From Candidatus Hydrogenedentota bacterium (GTDB lineage Bacteria; Hydrogenedentota; Hydrogenedentia; Hydrogenedentales; SLHB01), in contig JAKJDA010000032.1 of assembly GCA_022706165.1 (NCBI GenBank), forward strand, positions 1 through 14,412: 14,412 nt of DNA. Direction: 5' to 3'. This document shows, piece after piece, positions 1 through 5,669 of the stretch. A program made the position numbers and the translations under genes. Below the pieces are notes generated by a model, which had not been told where the DNA came from, did no database searches, and saw nothing but the letters and a program-made list of their open reading frames with translations. The first letter of the stretch is position 1. Each line of letters begins with the position of its first letter.

Positions 1-1334
1 ACTTTACCAGGGGAATGGTCGCCAGGCTTGAAAAGCTGGGCATCAGCGTTTCAGACCCTGATGAACTGAACGAAGAGCAAAGGCGGCAACTCTGCCGCCT
101 GGATATTGACCCTGATACCATCACCTGGCGCCGCGTGGTGGATACATCTGATCGTTTCCTGCGCGGCATCACCATTGGCGAAGGCCCGGATGAAAAAGGT
201 TTCACTCGCCGCACAGGTTACGATATCACGGTGGCATCAGAGATCATGGCCATCCTTGCGCTCACCACTAGCCTGATAGATATGCGCGAACGCTTTGGAC
301 GGATTGTCATTGGCATCAGCCATAGCGGAGACGCGGTCACAGCCGAAGACCTGGGCGTGGCCGGGGCGATGACGGTGCTCATGCGCGATGCGATTAAGCC
401 TACCCTGATGCAGACCGTAGAAGGCACCCCGGTCTTCGTGCACGCCGGACCCTTTGCCAATATCGCGCATGGGAATTCTTCTATACTCGCGGATATGATT
501 GCCTTGAAACTGGCTGATTACGTGGTGACCGAAAGCGGTTTTGGCGCGGACATGGGCATGGAAAAGTTTATGGACGTCAAGTGCCGGTACAGCGGGCTGC
601 GTCCGGACGCGGTGGTGATCGTCGCGACGGTCCGCGCGCTCAAAATGCACAGTGGCCGTTTCACGGTGGTTGCGGGCAAGCGCCTCGACGCGGGGTTGTT
701 GCACGAGGACCTTGGCGCCATCCGAGACGGCGCGGGCAATCTCGCCAAACATATCGAGAACGTCCGGGCGTTTGGACTGAACTGCGTTGTCGCCGTGAAC
801 CGTTTCCCGACGGACACGCAGGCCGAACTCGATCTCGTGCGCGAACTTGCCCTCGAAGCTGGCGCGGCGAAGGCCGTCGTCAGTGAAGTCCACGCGCGCG
901 GCGGGGAAGGCGGCCTCGAACTTGCCCAAGCTGTCGAGGAAGTCGCGAACCGCCCAAAGCAGTTCGATTTCCTCTATCCGCTCGAAACAACGGTCCAGCA
1001 GAAGATCGAAACCATCGCGCAAAAAATGTACGGCGCGGACGGCGTCGATTTCACGCCGGATGCCTTGCGCGAGATCACGTGGTTCGAGGAACACGGTTGC
1101 GCGCATTTGCCGATCTGCATGGCGAAAACGCACTTGTCGTTGTCGCACGATCCCAAGCGAAAAGGCCGTCCCACGGGCTTCCGCGTGCCGGTGCGCAACG
1201 TGCATGGGGCGATCGGCGCGGGCTTTCTCGTGGCCATGTGCGGCGACGTCATCAAGATGCCCGGCCTGCCCTCCACCCCCGGCGCGTGCAAGATCGATAT
1301 CGATGAAGAAGGCCGTATTGTGGGCCTGTTTTAG
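1..1334 (+). CDS. fhs: Formate--tetrahydrofolate ligase, 5'-truncated by the window edge
   Basis: The enzyme makes 10-formyl-THF from formate, THF and ATP in the cytoplasm, feeding purine and formyl-Met synthesis or the methyl branch of acetogenesis. The frame is open to the left edge (codons from base 3 read F-T-R-G before the first Met at 15), so the true start and the P-loop lie outside. Visible family blocks include LDIDPDTITWRRVVDT, DITVASEIMAILALT, TPVFVHAGPFANIAHGNSS, SGFGADMGMEKF, VIVATVRALKMH, NRFPTDTQAELD, PICMAKTHLSLSHDP and MPGLPSTPGACKIDID, ending in GLF. Several of these (DRFLRGITIG, HGNSS, AKTHLSLSHDPKRKG) resemble the synthetase domain of eukaryotic C1-THF synthase more than the common ~556-aa bacterial enzyme. 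About 443 residues are visible; roughly 180-190 are probably missing if the gene follows the eukaryote-like length. folD follows in the same direction after a palindromic element. The identification is very secure; only the form and full length are inferred. Confidence 0.96.
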   Translation, partial: FTRGMVARLEKLGISVSDPDELNEEQRRQLCRLDIDPDTITWRRVVDTSDRFLRGITIGEGPDEKGFTRRTGYDITVASEIMAILALTTSLIDMRERFGRIVIGISHSGDAVTAEDLGVAGAMTVLMRDAIKPTLMQTVEGTPVFVHAGPFANIAHGNSSILADMIALKLADYVVTESGFGADMGMEKFMDVKCRYSGLRPDAVVIVATVRALKMHSGRFTVVAGKRLDAGLLHEDLGAIRDGAGNLAKHIENVRAFGLNCVVAVNRFPTDTQAELDLVRELALEAGAAKAVVSEVHARGGEGGLELAQAVEEVANRPKQFDFLYPLETTVQQKIETIAQKMYGADGVDFTPDALREITWFEEHGCAHLPICMAKTHLSLSHDPKRKGRPTGFRVPVRNVHGAIGAGFLVAMCGDVIKMPGLPSTPGACKIDIDEEGRIVGLF

Positions 1335-1338
1335 GAAA

Positions 1339-1488
1339 TTGGGGGAACCTCTTTGGGAAAGAGGTTCCCCCAAGCCCCTTCCAGAAACTTTTGTTGGCTT
1401 CGCGTGTTGTTGACGATCAGCGTAGCCAGCAAAAGTTCTTGGGAAGGGCTCTGGGGAAACCCTTCTTCCAAGAAGGGTTTCCCCAGAG
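1339..1488. repeat. Composite palindromic intergenic element, copy 1 (fhs-folD gap)
   Basis: Three nested pairings are visible. Hairpin A (1339-1373) has a perfect 16-bp stem with arms 1339-1354 and 1358-1373 and a GGG loop. Hairpin B (1449-1488) has a perfect 19-bp stem with arms 1449-1467 and 1470-1488 and a 2-nt gap. Between them, 1374-1398 and 1425-1449 are imperfect 25-nt complementary arms that would bring A and B together on a long stem, with a variable loop at 1399-1424. A second copy with the same order lies at 2401-2545. Neither hairpin is followed by a T-tract, so a simple intrinsic terminator is not supported. B ends 25 nt before the folD ATG, so it may shape mRNA processing, attenuation or ribosome access. 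A non-coding mobile or REP-like repeat is the main alternative. Confidence 0.85.
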
Positions 1489-1513
1489 TTCTAAACTATC
1501 GGGAGACCATCCA

Positions 1514-2395
1514 ATGACCCAACAAGCCATATTGATCGAAGGCAAGCGCGTCGCGGAAACCATTCGCGCGGAATTGAAAGACGAAGTTGCGGCGCTGGCG
1601 GCGCGTGGCGTGACGCCGGGGTTGGCGGTGGTGTTGGTGGGCGAAAATCCCGCGAGTCAGGTCTATGTACGCAACAAGGAGAAGGCCTGCGCGGAAGTGG
1701 GCATGGCGGCGTTCGACCATCGTTTGCCCGCATCGACGCCGGAAGATGAACTGCTGGCGCTGATCGACACGCTCAACGCCGACCCCAGCGTCCACGGCAT
1801 CCTTGTGCAGTTGCCATTGCCGAAACACATCAACGAGACGAAGGTGCTCAACGCCATCGCGCCGGATAAGGATGCGGATGGTTTCCACCCGATGAACGTC
1901 GGCAAGATGCTGATCGGCGAGGAATGCCCATTGCCATGCACGCCGCACGGAGTACAGGAATTACTGGTGCGTTATGGTCACGACCCGGCGGGCAAGCACG
2001 TCGTGATCGTTGGGCGCTCGAACATCGTCGGCAAACCGCTCGCCGCGATCTTGATGCAGAAAAAAAAAGGCGCGAACGCCACCGTGACTGTGGCGCATTC
2101 TGGCACGAAAGACCTTGCAGGCATGATGCGCCAGGCGGATATTCTCGTTGCGGCGATAGGCGTGCCGGAGTTTGTCAAGGCGGACATGGTGCGGGACGGG
2201 GCCGTCGTGATCGACGTCGGCATCAACCGCGTTGAGGACGCAACCCATCCGAAAGGGTATCGCATCGTCGGCGACGTCGATTTTGCGGGCGTTAGCCAAA
2301 AGGCCGCCGCCATTACCCCCGTCCCCGGCGGCGTCGGCCCGATGACCATCGCCATGCTCTTGAAAAATACCGTCGAAGCGGCGAAACGGGCGTAA
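1514..2395 (+). CDS. folD: Bifunctional methylene-THF dehydrogenase / methenyl-THF cyclohydrolase FolD
   Basis: FolD interconverts 5,10-methylene-THF, 5,10-methenyl-THF and 10-formyl-THF using NAD(P), so it acts on the product of the preceding fhs. The product is 293 aa, normal for the family. Visible motifs are VYVRNKEKAC (residues 50-59, with the expected catalytic Lys at 55 after Tyr51), HGILVQLPLPKH, PDKDADGFHPMNVGKM, PCTPHGVQELL, the nucleotide-binding VGRSNIVGKPLA, VVIDVGINRV, and the C-terminal TPVPGGVGPMTIAMLL. The ATG at 1514 is preferred because GGGAGA (1501-1506) lies 7 nt upstream and the homology begins there; the open frame running back to 1391 only reads through the palindromic repeat. 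A run of nine A bases (2060-2068) encodes Lys183-185, a possible slippage site. The window lacks any fused FolD-Fhs protein: the two activities are separate adjacent genes. Confidence 0.97.
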   Translation: MTQQAILIEGKRVAETIRAELKDEVAALAARGVTPGLAVVLVGENPASQVYVRNKEKACAEVGMAAFDHRLPASTPEDELLALIDTLNADPSVHGILVQLPLPKHINETKVLNAIAPDKDADGFHPMNVGKMLIGEECPLPCTPHGVQELLVRYGHDPAGKHVVIVGRSNIVGKPLAAILMQKKKGANATVTVAHSGTKDLAGMMRQADILVAAIGVPEFVKADMVRDGAVVIDVGINRVEDATHPKGYRIVGDVDFAGVSQKAAAITPVPGGVGPMTIAMLLKNTVEAAKRA

Positions 2396-2400
2396 GAGTA

Positions 2401-2545
2401 TCGGGGGAAACCTCTTTGGGAAGGAGGTTTCCCCCGAACCCCCTTCCAGAAACTTTTGGGTGCTGCGCACACCAAGCGCAAAGGCCAATAGAAGTTTTGG
2501 GGAAGGGGTGTGGGGAAATCCTTTTTCCCAAGAAGGGTTTCCCCA
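2401..2545. repeat. Composite palindromic intergenic element, copy 2 (folD to twin-CxxC gene)
   Basis: This copy has the same architecture as the one at 1339-1488. Hairpin A (2401-2437) has 17-nt arms with one G-T wobble and a GGG loop. Hairpin B (2511-2545) has 16-nt arms, 2511-2526 and 2530-2545, with two wobble pairs and a CCC loop. Long-range arms 2439-2458 and 2490-2510 flank a loop that differs from copy 1. The conserved words CTTCCAGAAACTTTTG and AAGAAGGGTTTCCCCA recur in both copies, while the inner loop diverges. Wobble rather than breaking substitutions in the stems suggest pairing is maintained. B ends 22 nt before the next ATG, a spacing close to that in copy 1. It starts 5 nt after the folD stop, so it fills almost the whole gap. 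Confidence 0.85.
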
Positions 2546-2567
2546 GAAAACGCCGAAAGGGTTTCCC

Positions 2568-2948
2568 ATGCTCACCTATTACTGTGATGGATGCGGCGCG
2601 CAGCTTTCCCGGGATGGACTACGCTATAAGGTCCACATTGACGTGCGGGCCGCGTACGAGGAACTCGAGATTGGCTTGGCCGATCTGGTGCGCGATCACC
2701 GCGCCGAGATGCTGGAACTAATCGAGCGGCTCAAAGACAAGTCCGCCCAGGAAATCGAGGAAACCGTCTACAAACGCTTCGACCTCGATTTGTGCCCCCG
2801 GTGTCAGCGGGCGTATCTCCAAAATCCTCTGCGTTTCCATCCCGAGCAGGGCGCGCCGGAGGACGACATCGACATGGACGGTTTTTTGCGATCGCTGGGC
2901 ATGGGGGCGCCGCGCCGCACGCCGTCCAGCGACACGAAAGACGAGTAA
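2568..2948 (+). CDS. Small twin-CxxC (zinc-ribbon-like) protein of unknown function
   Basis: The product is 126 aa and soluble, with no signal peptide or membrane span. Cys6-x2-Cys9 near the N-terminus and Cys76-x2-Cys79 are placed as two knuckles that could bind one zinc. Between them, residues 20-70 look helical and acidic (VRAAYEELEIGLADLVRDH, EMLELIERLKDK), followed by VYKRFDLDLCPRCQRAYLQNPL. The C-terminal 35 residues are charged and probably disordered. The start at 2568 is chosen over the longer open frame from 2460 because the extra 36 codons only translate the palindromic repeat; GAAAGG (2555-2560) is 7 nt upstream. It ends 1 nt before the asparagine-synthase-like start, so co-expression is likely. 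I do not recognise a characterised family; regulator, adaptor or folding partner are all possible. Confidence 0.8.
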   Translation: MLTYYCDGCGAQLSRDGLRYKVHIDVRAAYEELEIGLADLVRDHRAEMLELIERLKDKSAQEIEETVYKRFDLDLCPRCQRAYLQNPLRFHPEQGAPEDDIDMDGFLRSLGMGAPRRTPSSDTKDE

Positions 2949-2949
2949 T

Positions 2950-4770
2950 ATGCCGGTTTTGGCGGGCATCGTATCCCGCGGTTCTTCCGAGGAACTCGCC
3001 ACGCGTCTTGACGCCATGCTTGCGCAGACGCCGCAACTCCCGTGGCTTCGCGCGAAGCGCTGTGCGTCGGAAGGCGCGGCGGTGGGCGGCGTGTGGCCAG
3101 AGGCGGGTCCCTTTTTGTTCGATGCTCCCGATGCGGTTATCGCGTTTCACGGGGAAGCGTATGGATTGACGTCGCGTCCATGTTCCGGCGGTGAGGTCTG
3201 CGAGTTTCTTTTGGGCCGTTTCCGCCAGCATGGCCCGAAGGCTCTTGCCGGACTTGATGGGCTATACGTCGCAGCCGTGTGGGAAAAGCGGGACCGTCGC
3301 CTGACTCTCGTCAATGATCGGTACGGTTTCAAGAAGCTCTATTATTGGGCCGACGCCGAGCAATTTCTTTTTGCATCCAGGACCCAGTGTTTTTTGTCCG
3401 AGCCTTCATTTCCCACGCGGCTGGATACTCGCGCGTTGGCCGAGTTCTTCACGCTGAGCTATCTATTGGAAGACCGCACGCTTTTCGAATCCGTCCGCGT
3501 TCTTCCTCCGGCCAGCATTTTGACGTGGCAGAACGCGCGCCTTTTCATAAGCGCCTATTGGGACTATGTGTTCGAGTCTCGGTCCGATGCCTGCGATGTT
3601 CCCGTTGCCGCGGGCGAAATGGCCGAGTTGTTAACCCACGCCGTTCGCAAGCGCAGGCATGATCGTTTGTGCCTTCAAGTGACCGGCGGCCTCGATTCCC
3701 GCGCCGTGGCGGGAGCTGTCGCTGCATGCCAGGACCTCAGACCGGTGCGGGCGGTGACGGTGGGCCACGCGCATTCCCACGATGTCCGTTTCGGACGCGC
3801 CATCGCGCGCGCGTGCGGGTTCGAGCACACGCTCGTGCCTATCGATGCGCGCTGCTATGAGCAGTATGCCGAGACGGCGGCATTGCGAACGGAAGGGTTC
3901 ATCAGTGCGCAGAATGGTTGGATATTCGCCATCGATGCCTATCTCGCGGACAGATATCCCCTGGGCGTCATGAACGGTTTTCTTGGGGATTGTCTTTCCG
4001 GAGCGCATTTGCCGCAATGCGATGTCGGCGGCATGACGGAGGATGCGGTCTTCAACCATGTCTATGCCCGCATGTACGGGGACGCAGCCGAGGGAACGCT
4101 GGCGCGTCTGCTTCGACCCGAGATATTTCGACAAGTCAGGGGTTCAACGCGGCAAACGATCCGGCGCTGTTTCGATGCGCGCCCAGACCTTGGCGTCCTG
4201 AACCGCTGCGATTATATCGACCTGCACCAACGTCAGCGCCGTTTCATCGCCTCGCACATCGAATTTCTCGACCCTTTCTGTCGGGTGATCGATCCTTTCA
4301 CCGACAACGCCTTGGTCGACTGGGCGCTGACGCTGCCTCTGTCTTTACGGATGGGGCAGCGTGCCTATCGGCAGGCCATCGTGACGCACTTTCCGCGCGT
4401 GGCGCGGATTCCCCGAACCGGATCGGGGATTCCATTGAAGACGACATGGCTTTACGAAGGCATGGTCCGCGCGCGCATGTTCGCCCACTACAAGCTTTTG
4501 CCGCGCTTTTCCGCGGGCCGATTGGGCGGGCACAACATGGCCGCGGCCGCTCATCCAACGGAATGGCTGCGGGGCGCCTCGCGCGCATTTTTTGAGCGGC
4601 ACATGCGGCGCGCGGAATGGTGCGAGGATGTGCTGGACGTCCAAGGGGTTCGCGCGTTTGCAACGGATTTTTTGGAGGGGCGCCACGACGATTGGGGAAC
4701 GGCTTGCCTGCTCTTGATGTTCGCGTTGTGGCGCGACATCTATTGCGGCGGCGAACAGCGTTCAGCGTAG
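2950..4770 (+). CDS. Asparagine-synthase-like amidoligase with degenerate glutaminase domain
   Basis: The product is 606 aa and follows the AsnB two-domain plan. The N-terminal Ntn-glutaminase-like part is recognisable at 102-132 (LDGLYVAAVWEKRDRRLTLV then NDRYGFKKLYYW) and at HGE 67-69. The usual Met-Cys start is replaced by Met-Pro-Val-Leu-Ala-Gly, so the Cys2 nucleophile is missing, and the usual Asn before Gly-Glu is His67. The C-terminal synthetase part has the PP-loop TGGLDSR (245-251) and FLGDCLSG (344-351), plus a late segment around IDPFTDNALVDWAL. It therefore probably adenylates a carboxylate but uses ammonia or another amine, as in asparagine-synthase-related proteins of glycan or peptide pathways. 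It is not safely asnB. The ATG is 1 nt after the preceding stop. Its last 9 bases overlap a convergent small gene. The substrate is unknown. Confidence 0.88.
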   Translation: MPVLAGIVSRGSSEELATRLDAMLAQTPQLPWLRAKRCASEGAAVGGVWPEAGPFLFDAPDAVIAFHGEAYGLTSRPCSGGEVCEFLLGRFRQHGPKALAGLDGLYVAAVWEKRDRRLTLVNDRYGFKKLYYWADAEQFLFASRTQCFLSEPSFPTRLDTRALAEFFTLSYLLEDRTLFESVRVLPPASILTWQNARLFISAYWDYVFESRSDACDVPVAAGEMAELLTHAVRKRRHDRLCLQVTGGLDSRAVAGAVAACQDLRPVRAVTVGHAHSHDVRFGRAIARACGFEHTLVPIDARCYEQYAETAALRTEGFISAQNGWIFAIDAYLADRYPLGVMNGFLGDCLSGAHLPQCDVGGMTEDAVFNHVYARMYGDAAEGTLARLLRPEIFRQVRGSTRQTIRRCFDARPDLGVLNRCDYIDLHQRQRRFIASHIEFLDPFCRVIDPFTDNALVDWALTLPLSLRMGQRAYRQAIVTHFPRVARIPRTGSGIPLKTTWLYEGMVRARMFAHYKLLPRFSAGRLGGHNMAAAAHPTEWLRGASRAFFERHMRRAEWCEDVLDVQGVRAFATDFLEGRHDDWGTACLLLMFALWRDIYCGGEQRSA

Positions 4771-4869
4771 CGCGCGCACTACCATGATGGCGATGATGAG
4801 CGGGATGACCGCGACGAGGGCCACCCAGTGGGCGCGCGCCCAAAGGTAGATATCGGCCAGCGTGATCAT
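4762..4869 (-). CDS. 35-aa single-span membrane protein, last gene of the minus-strand cluster
   Basis: This short frame reads MITLADIYLWARAHW, then a hydrophobic stretch VALVAVIPLIIAIMVV (about residues 16-31), then RALR and TGA. The layout is a short amphipathic head, one transmembrane helix and a positively charged tail, as in many bacterial small membrane proteins. A perfect AAGGAGG lies at 4888-4882, 12 nt upstream of the ATG; that spacing is longer than ideal. The gene begins 28 nt after the stop of the cysteine-rich membrane protein gene and points the same way, so it is probably co-transcribed and may partner it. Its stop lies inside the 3' end of the convergent asparagine-synthase-like gene (9-bp overlap). 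There is no homology I can name; the case rests on composition, ribosome site and context. Confidence 0.55.
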   Translation of the reverse strand: MITLADIYLWARAHWVALVAVIPLIIAIMVVRALR

Positions 4870-4897
4870 GGCAGGGAACAGCCTCCTTGTGGCGCCG

Positions 4898-5605
4898 TTA
4901 TTCTGATTCGTGCCTTCTCAACATATTCTGGCGCCATTCTTCCAACTGCGCCGGGGTCATGGTGTCGCGGGTGGTCCGGATGACGGCTTGCGCGCTTTCC
5001 GTTGGCGACATGGCCCTCGCCTGGAGAATGCCCAAGCCCAGGGCGATGGTGACAAGAGCGATGGCCGCGCCCATGAGACAACGCAGCCGGTCCATGTAAT
5101 ACGGCTCGCGAAACAATCCTGCCGCCGCCCAGAAGATAGCGATCGCCGGGATGAGGAGCAGGATCGTCGGCGTTCGCACCCAGCCCACGAGGGGAACCAG
5201 GATGTACTGAAAACTGGAAAATACCAGCACAAACAGCATGGCCGCCAAACCGGCTATCGCGGTGTACAGACTGATCCGCCACAGCGGATGTGACTTATAC
5301 CCGCTGGCGGACAGCGCCTCGGCCTCGATCCGGGCGGGGGCGCGCGGCGCTTTCTCCTCGTCGGAAAAAGCCGTGTTTTCTTCTTCGGGGCGGTCTTTGC
5401 GATCGGATTGCGCCGTTTTTTGGGCTTGGCGCTCGTCGAAACAGGCCAGGCAAATTTTTCGTTGGGAACGGGTGATATGGATGTGTGCGGGACAGGACAA
5501 CGCGCCGCATTTTTCGCAGGGAACGGCGCAGGCATCGCAGAGCAAGGCCTTGCATTTGGCGCAATACCCAACCGCGCTGCGTATGGAACAGACGCCGCAT
5601 TCCAT
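4898..5605 (-). CDS. Cysteine-rich (B-box-like) protein with three transmembrane segments
   Basis: The product is 235 aa. The first 55 residues carry CxxC or related pairs at C3/C6, C15/C18, C23/C26, C30/C33 and C52/C55, plus C38 and H41, a treble-clef or B-box-like pattern that probably binds two or more zinc ions. A charged linker (56-105) follows. Three hydrophobic segments lie at about 111-129, 146-164 and 177-194, and a soluble tail ends RRHESE. The expected topology is a cytoplasmic zinc module tethered to the inner membrane. GAGGG lies 8 nt upstream of the ATG. The gene sits 64 nt downstream of the YhaN-like gene and 28 nt upstream of the 35-aa membrane protein gene. Its role is unknown; a membrane-anchored protein-protein or nucleic-acid-binding adaptor is a guess. 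Confidence 0.8.
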   Translation of the reverse strand: MECGVCSIRSAVGYCAKCKALLCDACAVPCEKCGALSCPAHIHITRSQRKICLACFDERQAQKTAQSDRKDRPEEENTAFSDEEKAPRAPARIEAEALSASGYKSHPLWRISLYTAIAGLAAMLFVLVFSSFQYILVPLVGWVRTPTILLLIPAIAIFWAAAGLFREPYYMDRLRCLMGAAIALVTIALGLGILQARAMSPTESAQAVIRTTRDTMTPAQLEEWRQNMLRRHESE

Positions 5606-5669
5606 GCTCGATTCCCTCGCGTATGTTCTCTGCGTTCACTCTAGCACAGCCGTCGCGATGGCGCCACCC

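Noticed and set aside
237..1373. A 378-codon open frame on the minus strand opposite fhs
   Set aside because: It is antisense to conserved Fhs blocks and starts within the palindromic repeat; no family features.
1339..1373. Hairpins as simple intrinsic terminators
   Set aside because: Neither these nor the hairpins in copy 2 are followed by a T-rich tract; the next bases are C-rich or A-rich.
1391..1513. Upstream extension of the folD frame (and likewise 2460-2567 before the twin-CxxC gene)
   Set aside because: The extra codons translate the repeat element, lie before any homology, and better ribosome sites precede the downstream ATGs.
2950..4770. Lasso-peptide cyclase
   Set aside because: Loss of Cys2 is shared with such cyclases, but no precursor peptide, leader-binding or leader-protease gene is adjacent.
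5615..5660. Promoter for the 235-aa membrane protein gene (TGCTAGAGT on the minus strand)
   Set aside because: It looks like an extended -10 but no acceptable -35 lies at the right distance; read-through from yhaN is equally likely.
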